Source: Parasponia andersonii
Lineage: Eukaryota; Streptophyta; Magnoliopsida; Rosales; Cannabaceae
DNA: 64,000 nt
NCBI GenBank assembly: GCA_002914805.1
Contig: JXTB01000179.1
Coordinates: forward strand, 531,518 to 595,517
Direction of reading: 5' to 3'
In this document: positions 49,345 through 61,457 of the stretch, piece after piece
Layout: each line of letters begins with the position of its first letter
Position numbering within the stretch: position 1 is the stretch's first letter
Translations under genes and position numbers: made by a program
The notes under the pieces: model-generated
Seen by the model: only the letters and a program-made list of their open reading frames with translations
Told to the model about the DNA's origin: nothing
The model's database searches: none

Positions 49345-50886
49345 GAAAATAGTACCAATATGCTAGTTTGACGAGTGGAATAAATTTTAGTAAATTGAAG
49401 ACTGACAAAAGAGGTCTAAGGTAGTATTTGCATAATTTGTATTTTAAGCTTTAAGAGGATCTTGTTCTTAATGTTCTATAGTATTAACGGTAAAATGAAA
49501 TTACAAAATATTCTATATTAATATTATTCCATACTATTCCATAAATACTAAATATTTGAGAATTTTATATACAACAGAAAAGAAAATATACCATATAGCC
49601 AGCAAACTTTATGACATGTAAGGATAAACTAAGTTAATGTAATTGCAACTCTCCAATTATTACATATTATTAACTTTTCTGTATGTTCTATAGTCACCCG
49701 AAAGACTTTAATCACACAGAGTTAATAATAAAATAAGAAAAGGTTTAATGATCTATATATGTACCTTTCATGACTCTTGAAACAATTGGTGGAAGAGTTA
49801 GTAACATATCTTGTTTGAGGCCCCAAGGATCCACAGCTTGGCGACGAAGCTACTCAATGGTATTCACTATTCAAAATATAATTTCTTATCTAGTGACATC
49901 AACTTTAATGAGAAACACAAATGAATTCAAAAATCAAATCTTTCTAAACATTAATCCTGATTATTATTGTATATGTTATATAGCCTGTCATATGAGGCCA
50001 ACATATAACAAAGGTACTTTAGTTAATTAATTACCATATACACTTGTCTTCTGTTTAAAGTTTTACCGATTGTCGAATATGAATTTCTCTCTGTAGTAGT
50101 TCTTGGTTTCTAGTCCAACCAATTTGATAGTAATTTATTCTTTTGGGGCATTAATTATCAACTTGGATATAGAAAGCATTAATTTCTTGGCTAAAAAGCA
50201 ATGTTCATAAAGAGTTTCAATGCATCTAGCAGTGATGCATGTGTTTCCACTTCATGCATACGTGTGCTAGAATCAGCAAAACAGTGCTTCTCTCTATATA
50301 CTCCATATTCCAATATAGAGATATGTTAGGCTTGGATTTTCCTGTGTAATTCCTATATGTTTAGTCAATGTGAGACTTTATTAGTACATTAAACCAAAAG
50401 AATCTCTCTCAAACGAAAGCACTCTTAAATGATGATCTCTTCCATCCATCAATGTTTTCTGTTGCCTTTCTTGACAATGCCTTTTGTAGGCAGATAATAC
50501 AACCAATGAAACCTTTGCCTTGTCTGATTTGGTGCATGTATTTATCTAAGTTTTTATCTTGTGCATCTATAGCTATGTGGTAAGATTTAGGTCTTAACTG
50601 ATCAAGATCAGACATAGGGTCGAGGTTCTATCTCCAAAGGTTAATATAAGAATAACTATACGTATAGTCCAAATCTTATAAACCCAATATTTTGCATTAT
50701 GCTCATGTTTAGCTAATATGGAAGTTTTATTCGCACACCCGCAACAAGATATTTAGAAACCTCCAAAGAAGTAGAACCAATACTGATATTTATTGCAAGA
50801 ATTAATTTCCATAAATTTTTTTTCTATACAATTAAAGCTGAAAATTTTCAGCCCTTCAGACTCATAAAATAGTTCATTGCATGTTA
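49345..50886. other. intergenic, nothing recognised
   Basis: AT-rich sequence. Open frames at 49770-50030 (plus) and 50409-50615 (minus) show no domain and no gene-like context. Confidence 0.4.
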
Positions 50887-50891
50887 AATCT

Positions 50892-51256
50892 TGTTATTGT
50901 TCGTGACCTAAATTCTATTTGTCAGGCCCGAAATCTTCGCGGTGCGATATATGTGGTATTTTTTTGTAATTAAGAAAACATTTGAGATCTATGATAGAAG
51001 CGGAGGACCTATTTTATTGGGTCGTCTTTCTTTTTCCGTATAATTTTTTTTTGTTCGTACACGTATATATTTTAGGATTTTGGGGATTCTATATATTTTG
51101 GTTTAGCTGTGTAAAACTCAACTTCCTGCACCTTATTTTCGACATAGTGAATTTTTCTCCCCTATCAGTGATTTTTCTCGATTAGGATTTTCTACTTAAA
51201 TTTGTGTGTTCTTATTTTTCATTCTTTTATCGATTATCGTTCATTAATTCTTAACA
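50892..51256 (+). repeat. 5' LTR of copia B
   Basis: 365 bp, starting TGTTATTGTTCGTGACC and ending CTTAACA; paired with 55343-55705. Confidence 0.9.
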
Positions 51257-51257
51257 A

Positions 51258-51270
51258 ATTGGTATCAAAA
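51258..51270 (+). other. primer-binding site of copia B
   Basis: TTGGTATCAAAAC follows the LTR directly and matches the Met-tRNA complement TGGTATCAGAGC except near its end. Confidence 0.75.
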
Positions 51271-51294
51271 CATTTAATCCAGGTTTGATTATGA

Positions 51295-52070
51295 TAATGG
51301 CAATTATGAAGTATGATATTCCGCTTTTGGATCGTAGCACCAGATTTTCATTATGGCAGGTTAACATGCAGCCTGTGTTGCGTAGTTGGATTTGGATAAT
51401 GCACTATTAGGGATCAATATGATGCCCTCATCGATATTAATGGAGGAAAAGCAATGTGGGGATCAAAAAACCACATCTCAAATTCAACTACATCTATCAA
51501 ATCAAATATTACAAGACGTTCTGAAGAAGAAAACTGCCGTTACATTGTGATTGAAATTAGAGCAATTGTGCATGACTAAGAGTCTGACCAACAAACCTCA
51601 TCAGAAGCAGCGACTGTATTCTCATCGTATGACAGAAGATACGTCTTTAGAAGAGCATATAAACGTCTTTAAGGAAATTGTTTCTGATCTAGAAGCTTTA
51701 GAGGTTAAATACGAGTCTGAGGATTTAGTGCTGATTTTACTATGTTCGTTGCCCTCTTCATATACACCTTTTAAGGACATTATTTTGTATAGTCATGAAT
51801 CTCTTTCTCTGAGCATGGTTTATGATTCTCTGCTCTCTAAGAAAAAGATGAATAAGATTGTTACAGGGATTAAGACTCAAGCAGAGGGTCTCATTGTTAG
51901 AATGAGAGCACAGGAAAAGAATTCTGGGAGTGATAATAGAGGCAGATCAAAATCTAGAAATAAAAATAAAACTTGCAACTATAACAAGAAAATGGGCCGC
52001 ATCAAATCTGAATGCTATAAGCTTCAGAACAAGAATAAGAAGACTGTTCCTAAGCAGAAGGGAAAATAAA
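51295..52070 (+). pseudogene. gag remnant of copia B
   Basis: The N-terminal part reads KYDIPLLDRSTRFSLWQVNM and then shifts frame and hits stops before 51550. From 51551 an open 172-codon stretch gives the middle of a UBN2-type gag (HRMTEDTSLEEHINVFKEIV, then LLCSLPSSY). It ends in a damaged zinc knuckle CNYNKKMGRIKSECYK, where the second Cys and the His of CX2CX4HX4C are lost. It once encoded the capsid-like protein. Confidence 0.8.
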
Positions 52071-52159
52071 CTGAAAATACTGGTGAAGCCAGTGTTGCCA
52101 AAAATGATATTAGTGATAGAGAACTCTTAGTTATTTCTGATGGTGACCCCAAACTATGT

Positions 52160-53480
52160 GATTACTGGATTCTTGATTCATGTTTCACATTTCATATATG
52201 TCCTAATAGAGATTGATTTATAATATATGAAACGATATCCAAAGGTACTGTATTGATGGGAAATAATGCGCCTTGTAAAGTTGATAGTATTGGAACAGTC
52301 AAAATTAAGATGTTTAACGGAGTTATCAGAACTCTCAGTGGTATAAGACATATTTCAAATTTAAAGAAAAATCTGATATCTTTAAGTACTCTTGATTCAA
52401 AAGAGTATAAGTACACTGGTGAAGATGGAGTTCTAAAGATTTTCAGATGAGCTCTTGTCGTGATGAAAGGCCAGAAAAGATTTATCGAATTATATGTCTT
52501 GTTGGGTTCTACAGTTACCGGAGAAGTAGCTGTCTCTATTCTTTTGCTGTCAGATGATGAAGTCACTAGACTTTGGTATATGCATCTTGGGTATATGAGT
52601 GAGAATGGCATGGCTAAATTGAGTAAAAGGGGACTTCTTGATGGGAAGAGTACTAGTAAACTGAAGTTTTGTGAGCACTGCATTTTTGGGAAGCAAAAGA
52701 GAGTCAAATTTTTAAAAGGTATCAACAACACAAAGGGAACATTTGATTATATACATTTTGATCTATGGGGATCATCTAGGGTACCTTCTAAACGAGTTGC
52801 CAGATATTTGCTGACGATCATCGATGATTTCTCCAGAAAGCTTTGGGTGTTCTTCCTGAAGCAGAAAAATAATGTGTTACCTACATTCAAAGAGTGGAAA
52901 ACTATGATCGAGAAGCGAACAGAGAAATAGATTAAACATCTTTGTACTGATAATAGCTTGGAGTTTTGTTTTGAAAAATTTAATATTTTTTGCAAGTCAG
53001 AAGGAATCGTGAGGCACTTAATAGTTCGCTGTACTCCATAACAAAATGGTGTGACAGAGCATATGAATAGGACTTTGATGGAGAGAGTACATTTATGCTC
53101 TCTAATTCTTGTTTACCAAAGTCTTTTTGGGCAGAAGCTGCTTCTACAACATGTTTTCTGATTAATTGATCTCCCTCAACAGCTATTGAGAAAAAGACTC
53201 TAGAAGAGGCATGGTCTGGTACTCCTGCTAATTATTCTGATCTGAAGATATTTGGATGTCTTGCCTATGCTCATGTTGATAACAGAATGTTGGAACCAAG
53301 ATCTAGGAAGTGCATTTTTCTAGGCTATAAGGCTAGTGTTAAAGGATATAAACTATATTGTCCAGAAATCCAGAAGATTATAATGAGTAGAGATGTTATC
53401 TTTGATGAATACGCTATGCTTTATGATTTACCTATTAGAGATTCTAGTAGTAAATATCAGCAGAAATCTATCACTTAGAT
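52160..53480 (+). pseudogene. protease and integrase remnant of copia B
   Basis: The protease motif reads YWILDSCFTFH, with the Gly of DSG changed to Cys. The pre-integrase HHCC region is RLWYMHLGYMSENG followed by LKFCEHCIFGKQ (about 52570-52700). The integrase core has FDLWG (Asp, 52758), CTDNSLEF (Asp, about 52940) and NGVTEHMNRTL (Glu, about 53055). The C-terminal part includes FLGYKASVKGYKLY (53318-53360). Stops occur at 52216, 52448, 52928 and 53039, and frames shift after 53090. Confidence 0.82.
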
Positions 53481-53739
53481 AGAGCTTAAGATTAGGTTAG
53501 ACTCTAACCAGCATCTATATCTCAGTTAGGTTCCTCTTTATCACCATCTCTACCACTAGCGTCACCACAATATTTTATTGCTAAGGACAAACTTAGGAGA
53601 GACTACAGACCTCCACAGAGGTATGCTGAGGCCAATCTAGTTGCCTATGCTTTGAATGTGGTGAAAGAATTGATTCCAATGAAGAACCTTCTACCTATAC
53701 AGAGGCAATTAGTTGTGATGACTCTAGTAAATAGATGAT

Positions 53740-54700
53740 TACTATACAAGAAGAGATGGGATCACTTCATAAGAATGGAACATGGGTCTTGGTTAAACTA
53801 CCTAAATATAAGAAAGTTGTTCGTTGCAAATAGGTCTACAAAAGGAAAAAAAGAACACCAGAAATTGAAGAAGCCCAGTATAAGGTGAGGCTGGTTGGAA
53901 AAGGCTACAGTCAGGTTCCAAGGGTAGATTTTACAGATGTGTTTTCTCTAGTTATAAAGAATAGTTCAATTCGAGCTTTGCTTGGTATTGTGGCTATGCA
54001 TGATCTTTAGCTTGAACAGTTAGATATAAAGACAACATTCTTACATGGAGAGCTTGAAGAAAACATCTACATAGAATAGCCAAAGGATTTTGTAGACTTA
54101 GGAAAAGAGAACTATGTATGTTTATTGCAGAAGTCTCTATATGGCTTCAAATAGTCACTCAGACAGTGGTATAAGAGGTTTAATTCATTTATGACCACTC
54201 ATTATTTCAAGAGAAGTAGCTATGACAATTACGTTTAGTTTAAGAAGACTACTGATGGGTCTTTTGTGTATTTACTCTTATACGTCAATAACATGTTGAT
54301 AGCAGCTAAGGATACACAAGAGATTAGAAAGGTCAAAAACTAGCTTAGTAAGGAGTTTGAGATGAAGATTTGGGAACAACAAAAAAAATACTTGGAATGG
54401 AGATTTTGAGAGATAGAAAGGTAGGTAAATTGTACCTAAATCAAAAAGGATATATTGAGAAAGTTTTATACAGATTTAATATGCAGAATGCTAAACTTGT
54501 TACCACTTCATTAGCAGTTCATTTCAAACTTTCATCTGCCTTATCTTCACAATCAGATGATGAGATTGATTATATGTCTCGAGTTCCATATTCTAATGTA
54601 ATAGGATCTCTCATGTATACTATGGTTTGTTATTGTCCAGATTTATCATATGCAGTCAGCGCTATTAGTAGATATATGGCGAATCCTGGTAAAGAATATT
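53740..54700 (+). pseudogene. reverse transcriptase remnant of copia B
   Basis: Recognisable blocks are HKNGTWVLVKLPKYKK, VRLVGKGYSQ, LDIKTTFLHGELEENIYIE, QKSLYGFK and KILGMEILRDRKVGKLYLNQ. The catalytic YVDD box at 54281-54292 reads YVNN, both Asp codons having become Asn by G-to-A change. A single-base deletion near 54367 shifts the frame at the EMKDLG position. In-frame stops sit mostly where Gln or Trp is expected. Confidence 0.82.
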
Positions 54701-54702
54701 AG

Positions 54703-55242
54703 AAAGTAGTTCAGTGAATTTTCATATACTTACGTGGCTCTATTGATACTTGTTTGCAATTTGAGAGAACTAGAAATGGAGTCGTTGGATATATTGATTC
54801 TGATTTTGCTGGAGACCTTGATAAGAGAAGATCTCTTACTGGGTATGTTTTCACCATTGGTGGCTATACTATAAGTTGAAAAGCTACCTTACAGACTATA
54901 GTTGCATTGTCTACTACTGAGACTGAATACATGGCTATTACTGAAGCGTGTAAGGAAACTATTTGGTTGAAGGGACTATTTAGTGAACTCAGTGAAGACT
55001 TATAGATAACCACAGTCTTTTGTGACAGTCAGAATATTATTTTTCTCACAAAAGATCAGATGTTTCATGAGAGGACCAAACATATTGATGTACGGTATCA
55101 TTTTGTCCGTGATATTATTGCTCGAGGTGATAATATTATGAGTAAAGTTAGTACTCATGATAATCTTGCTGATATGGTGATCAAGACACTTTTTAGAGAT
55201 AAGTTTAAGTATTGCTTAAACTTAGTTGGTGTTACTTGCTGA
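54703..55242 (+). pseudogene. RNase H remnant of copia B
   Basis: GYIDSDFAGDLDKRRSLTGY (first Asp) is followed by [20 protein letters not shown] (Glu), FCDSQNIIFL (Asp) and KHIDVRYHFVRDII, and it ends KYCLNLVGVTC with a stop at 55240-55242. Three stops (W-to-TAG, W-to-TGA and Q-to-TAG positions) interrupt it. Confidence 0.82.
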
Positions 55243-55330
55243 GTTTTTGCCTTCTTTTTAGAAGAGGTGGAGAATATGTTTTTTTTTTTTTTGTTGAAGA
55301 TTAGAGTCATTTCTTAATTAGAATTCGTGT

Positions 55331-55705
55331 CAAGGTGGAGATTGTTAGAGTTCGTGATCCAAATTCTATTTGTCTAGCCCGAATCTTCACAGTGCGACAT
55401 ATGTGGTATTTTTTGTAGTTGGGAGAAAATTTGAGATCTATGGTGTAAGCGGATAACCTATTTTATTGGGTCGTTTTTCTTTTTCTGTACAATTTTTTTT
55501 TGTCCGTACACATATGTATTTTAGGGTTTTGAGGATTCTATATATCTTAGTTTGGCTGTGTAAAACTCAACCTCCTGTACTTTATTTTCGACATAGTAAA
55601 ATTTCCTACTCTGCCAATGATTTTTCTCAATTAGAGTTTTCTACTTAAATCTGTGTGTTCTTATTTTTTATTCTTTTATCGATTATTGTTCATTAATTCT
55701 TAATA
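55331..55705 (+). repeat. polypurine tract and 3' LTR of copia B
   Basis: AAGGTGGAGAT precedes TGTTAGAGTTCGTG at 55343. The LTR ends CTTAATA at 55705 (CA changed to TA), followed by AATCT. Confidence 0.9.
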
Positions 55706-55710
55706 AATCT

Positions 55711-58700
55711 GAATCAAGCATTTGATTATAATTTTCATTATATACCTATGAGAAGTCATAGTTACCTATTATATAAAATTTTATGCGGGATATCCACTTA
55801 AAAGCTTGTTTACAAGTTCTCCAAATTATAAATTGACTCGAGAATTGCTTTATGTAAGTTAGTAATTATTAGACTTTTGTTCTTAACAGAATACTAAAAT
55901 TATTAGGTTTTGATACACAATTATATATATAACTAGTGCTAGTGATTCGAATTATTATGCATTTTATATATTAATGAAAGCTAAATAAAATGCTGCAGTT
56001 ATTTTGTTCAGCATTAATCATTGTTGTATAAAGATTCCATAATCTTAGTTTCTCTCCTTATTTTCGACGAAGTCCAATGAAGCAAGAGAAGAAGTTCACT
56101 AAAAGAAAGGCCCTATTATTCTCGTCACAACTTATTTTGCCAATAACAATTTCTTCACTTTCACTTAATTAATCTTAAATAGCTTTTATTATATGTGTCC
56201 AGAATCATTAACAAAGCAAGAATATCTGGAATAAATCATAATTGAACAACATTATTATATGTACACAAACTAAGGGTCTAAAAAGATTCTATTCCAATAA
56301 AACTATTTTCTTTTAATTAATTTTCCTTTGGTTATAAGTTTGGTCTTCTTTAATTCTATATCTTTTTTGGGAAACCATGGAATTTGACACTGCAAAGTGT
56401 GATAATGAAACTAATGAATATGGCAGGCAGATGGGACAAAGATGTACGTGACAAAAGCAGAGAAAGTGGAAGAAAGAAACTGACTTACTCACATGGCACT
56501 GAATTTTTTGACAAATTGAAAAGAGTGGTCTATTTGTATTAGAATATATTTCTCCTCTTGAGACAGCTTCCTGATTCTAACAGCAGCCAGATACTTTATT
56601 TATTTATTGTACTGCAAAGGGAGATTCCTACTCAGTTGGTATTGCCACTGGTTGAGACTAAAAGGTTAAACAATCTGGTACTACAGTATCGAATAACTGC
56701 ATCTGAAGTGTTCAGTAAAGGCAATGAAGGATTTTTTTTTTGTTTTATTTTTATTTTTTACTTTTATGAAAATGACCCAATGTAAGTTCAGATCCATGGA
56801 TCTGTACTTTATAGCTGGTGTGGTTGCACCCAATTTTTTTTCTACAAAGTAGGCTTAGTTATGAAAAAAAAAAGGAAGGTAATACTATAGTACCTTGAAT
56901 ATGCCATCTTTGTTTAGTCATGATTTATGGTCTGGTTTTTTATTTTTATGTGTTGGAACTTACTTGAGAATGTTTTGTAAAAATATCTTAGAATTTTGAG
57001 ACTTTTTATAAAATACTAGTATAAATTCTCAGCAGTCAACGCCTAGGACTAGTATCAATTTGGTTTAGCTACATAGGCAATCTTGGATGATTCCCAAAAT
57101 TATGTCATGAAATCAAGTAGGATGAATGAATGAACGATCATCACTATTTGTGGTAATTTTTAATTTCTGAAAATATTTGATTATTTTTTTGTTACTCAAA
57201 AACTAGGACAATATAATTGTGCATAAAAATTAGGGAGATACGAGTATATACATATATATATATATAGTAGGTAGTTAAGTTCATTACGTCGAGAAATATA
57301 TATAATAAAAAGAGAACCAATTAATTAGATTCTAAGATACTAGAGTATAAATAACTAAAATTAAAAGTATTGAAACTTAAATAATAGAAAATAAAATAAT
57401 TTAAATATAGCAAAAAATAAGGTTATTGAAATATAAATATCGAAAATAAAAGATTGAAATATATTAATCAATTAGAATAAACTTATACTGAAACAAGATA
57501 TGAATACCAAGAAACAGAAGATGCTATTTCAGTCTAAAAACTATTATGAAGGTAAAGCTGGGGTCTTGAATGACTCAATCCTTATAGAGTTCTTTGAATA
57601 AGATGCTAATATATGTGTGAAAAAATGAATAAAAGATGATTTATTGTTTGAAATATAGCTCGATTACATGTTGACCAAGTCTCGATCATGTATGTATATG
57701 AGTGTAGGTATATAGAATATGAAGTATGAGCCTTTAATAATCGAATTAAAAGTATTCACTTCACATTCCTTGTGACACAAAAAAATGAAGATGAAGGATC
57801 AGCTATTTTTATGTATATAAACTAGTATTTATCATGTATGAACTAGTACAAAACCTTATAAAATAGGGTATGACACTTAGATGATGAATATAAGGTAAAA
57901 TACGAATGAGAAACAAAGACTAGAAGCTGAGATATATGATAAAAGAGCAAAGATTAGTTGCTATTTATATATAAACAACAACTGATCATGCATGCAAAAT
58001 TACTAGAGATCACTTTCTGATGTGAGAATGAAGTTGAATTAGTAATCTTAAGTTAGAAACATGATTTGGAGTGATGTATAGGAGGTTAAAGGATGCTTTA
58101 TGTCTATCAGGTAGACTAGAATGCAAGAAAAATGAGACTTTAAGCCATTACAATGGCTAAAAATATGAATAGCTAAATGAGAGAGACAGAGAGTGATTGT
58201 ATAAGAGTGTTTGTTTATGTATCAATTATTATGAATGAACTTGTTGATAACGAACTTGTTGTTGTCTATATGTAAAAGGGCTTCTTCTATTTATAAGGAG
58301 CTGAAACTTAGAAGCCAAGAAGCTAGTGGGAGACAAGGCTGCCAAGTGACAAAAAACAGCTTTTCTTTGTCTCCTAGGATCTAGTTCCAGCCATGGTTTT
58401 AATGAAAAACAATGATTAAAGCTATGGTTTTAATGAAAAATAATGATTAGAGAATATAGAAGTGCTAAGAACCAGTTTAGAGTTTAGCAAATTGCCTTAG
58501 AAGTAACTTAGAGGCTGCCACCTCAGTGGTTTCACCTAAAATCCAATAAAGGTAAACTAGAAACCACCCGGTTTAGAGGTTAGTTACTAGGAATTAAGAT
58601 GTTACTTGGTTAGGAAGTTTCTGCATGTAATAGTGGTTGGAATTCCTTAATTTAATGCATGTAATTCACATTCTTATTCCCCTAAAATGGTTTAGGGTAT

Positions 58701-58935
58701 AGGGTTGGAATACTCTAGCTTAGTTGGAAGCCGTAACCCCTAAAATAACATTACTCTACTTCTTTTTTTCTCTGTTTTTGCTCTATTTCCAGTTTTAATC
58801 ATATTTAAGCTTAATTTATCATTGATCAATACTTAATTAAAATCATTCTAATCAAATTCAGGGACTTACTCCAAAACATTAAGTCCCTTGAGTTATGAGG
58901 GTGTGACTATTCCTTAGAACTCGTCTTCTTTCCTT
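55711..58935. other. intergenic, no gene supported
   Basis: AT-rich, with (TA)n near 57255-57266. A 31-bp tandem duplication (GGTTTTAATGAAAAA(C/T)AATGATTA) lies at about 58395-58450. No coding domain is recognised. Confidence 0.4.
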
Positions 58936-59842
58936 CTATAAATAGGACCTTAAACTAGGTTGTTCTTCGAACCATGCTTTTATATTTCATAAATGTGAGG
59001 TTTATACCAGTTTCTCTTCCATCATCTCTTCAGATTCTCCTAATTCTTTCCCAATAAGTCATTTTGTCAATAGAGACTTTCTAAATTCTCTTATTTCATC
59101 CAACGACAATTATATAATAGACCTAGATACCACAAATGATTCTGGGGATCAGTCTATGATTGGTTTTCCTCTTATGTCTGAGATTAAGAGAAATCCTAAT
59201 GCTACTTCGGAGTTGTTCGATTATATAACTTCCCTTGACGAGCAACTTATCACTCTTCGAAACAAAAATAAGGAGGAGGTAGCTTTCTATTAAAGTCACA
59301 TCGTAGCTTTTCAATCATATTCTGAAAACACCTCAAAATACATTGTTGATATAGAGAATTTTGTTTGTAATAAGATTACTAGGCTTGAAGCTAATTTGAT
59401 CAGTACTTAAACCAATCTATAGACAGCCTACCAAGAAATTTCTAGATGGAAATCTTTATACTTCAACCGAAAGGATAGTACGGTGACAATTCTATTCCTC
59501 ACTCATCCTTCTGAACCATCTTCTTTCTCAGCTTACTTTCCTCGTCGAAGGGGGTCTAAGATGAATTCACCATGATTCCATCCTAGTGGAGGTCCAGGGT
59601 TCAACCACCTTTGAAGTGGTTGGAATCAAATGAAGAGCAAGTTCCTGTTTGTCCTCTCTAAATGTAGCTGAAGTTTCTAGAATGCTATTAGTTTGCAAGT
59701 GTGTTTATGTGCAACCTGGCCTTTGTAAGGTACATATGTAAATTATCTTGTGTAATTGGGCTTAGATAGGATAGTTCAGGAGAGATAATGTTAACTATAC
59801 TCTCTATTATGTAATTTAGAACTTTTCCTAATGAAATAAAGC
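58936..59842 (+). pseudogene. unidentified transcript-like unit with decayed ORF
   Basis: A good TATA box (CTATAAATAGG, about 58937) precedes one frame that is readable from about 58950 to 59570 with only three or four stops. It gives SHFVNRDFLNSLISSNDNY, then LFDYITSLDEQLITLRNKNK, then ITRLEANLIS and AYQEISRWKSLYF. The middle looks like a coiled coil (regular Leu/Ile with charged residues). The end is basic (FPRRRGSKMN). AATAAAG at 59836 could be a polyadenylation signal. The stops again look like Gln codons changed by C-to-T. I do not recognise the family; a mobile-element or host origin cannot be decided from the sequence. Confidence 0.35.
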
Positions 59843-60868
59843 AAAGCCACTTCATCTAAACTTTGAATGGTCTTGCTTCCTTTCAAAGAATACCTCTCCT
59901 GACAAATGTGATCTTTCTACAAAAACTTTCATCTAAAGTCCAAGCAATAAAAGAACTACACTTCTCTTGAAAGCTTCAAGACAAGTAGATAAATAGTAGA
60001 TAACATAGGTCACATGCATCATATTAATCAAATCATGAAATTAATAAGTATTAAACATGTTACCATAAAACTAAAACCAGTTTACATCAATAAATCTGCA
60101 TGCATCACCTAAGTAAGCATTTTTGTAGCAATCATGGTAGGATATTTGTTTCTCATAAAATGGACGTTCATCTATCTTTGAATTCTAGTTAGGGTAAGAA
60201 ATGATTTTCAAAATAGAATAATAATGTAGAAGTTCAAGTAATCATGCACCATACTCTCTAAATAGATGTTCTATTGTTTGAAGTATGCAGATCGATAATT
60301 GAACTTAAGCATATACATGTATATTCATTCCACAAACTCATGCAAGTCCACATAAACCAATCGGTTAATAAGATTGTGTTTATCTCAAAAAGCATGTTTT
60401 ACCTCTGATTATAGGCATGCAAGTAATTTAGAAGTATGCATGCTAGAATCAGCATTGTGTCTAACACATGTCATGGTTACAAAACATGTGTTGTACCAGA
60501 TCCGCAAGTCTGCATATGTTCATTTCATACATTTTGTCAAAGTTTCACAATTTTCATTTCAATTTTTACAAGTAGCAGATCATGATTTCATATGTATGCA
60601 ATTCTATGGGCTTTAGTATACATCATTGCATTTGTAAACAGTTCTACCATGGCTAATAATCACGTAAAATAGTGACTAAAAAATGCATTCTGAAAAAGTT
60701 GCACTATGAAATGACATTTATCATATATAACAATTCAAATGAGGCATCTATAGTTTAATGTTGTTGTGTAGTCAATTGTTGGCCGAACTAGTAACTAAAT
60801 GGACTGTGATCAGACTTAACTAGCCTAAAACTCATATCAATTTTAGTTTTACCGACCCGATACTCATG
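59843..60868. other. intergenic, nothing recognised
   Basis: AT-rich sequence with repeated short words such as GCATGCA and TTCATT. No supported gene; the open frame at 60374-60616 has no domain. Confidence 0.4.
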
Positions 60869-61421
60869 TGTCACGACCCAAAACTCGGGCTAGTGGCAGA
60901 ATGGGAATTTCACAAAGGTGGAAAATTCCTTGATTTATTTGAAAAATGTCAATAGTACTAGTTTTTATAAAAACGGTCCATTTAAATAAAATAATCAGAA
61001 TTCCATCCCGTGAACCACTCCCACAGTTCGTATACACCATCAAACATGGATTGAACAATTATTTGAAAACGCAAAATTAAATATAAAACCCAGCATCATC
61101 ATCTATAATAGAAGTCAAACACCAGAATAGCATACATAAGTTTGCAGACAAAATAGAAAGCAGGTAATCTTGGTTCAATGTTAACACAAAATCCAAATAG
61201 TCCAAAGACTACAACAACAAATTCCTAGCATTACCAAGAGGCGAACTGTAATTCGGATGACCTCTTACTCCTGTTGATCACCAAGATCGCACTGGAAACC
61301 ACCTGAGGAGGAAGATAGGGGGTGAGCATACGATGCCCAGTAGGAAAATAGTTACCTCGAAGAAAAATAATTCAGTGATGGAAAACTCCTGCATGGTTAG
61401 TTCAAATTCAAAACATATACA

Positions 61422-61457
<36 letters not shown>

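Larger units (their letters stand above)
50892..55705 (+). mobile_element. Ty1-copia retrotransposon B, full-length but decayed, target duplication AATCT
   Basis: AATCT at 50887-50891 and 55706-55710 bounds a 4814-bp element with two LTRs, a Met-tRNA-type primer site, gag, protease, integrase, reverse transcriptase, RNase H and a polypurine tract in copia order. Dozens of LTR differences show it is old. Stops and a frameshift make it non-autonomous. Confidence 0.92.

Noticed and set aside
58936..59842. Integrated pararetrovirus interpretation of the TATA/ORF/poly(A) unit
   Set aside because: No movement protein, coat, protease, reverse transcriptase or Met-tRNA primer site is visible nearby, so the idea has no positive support.
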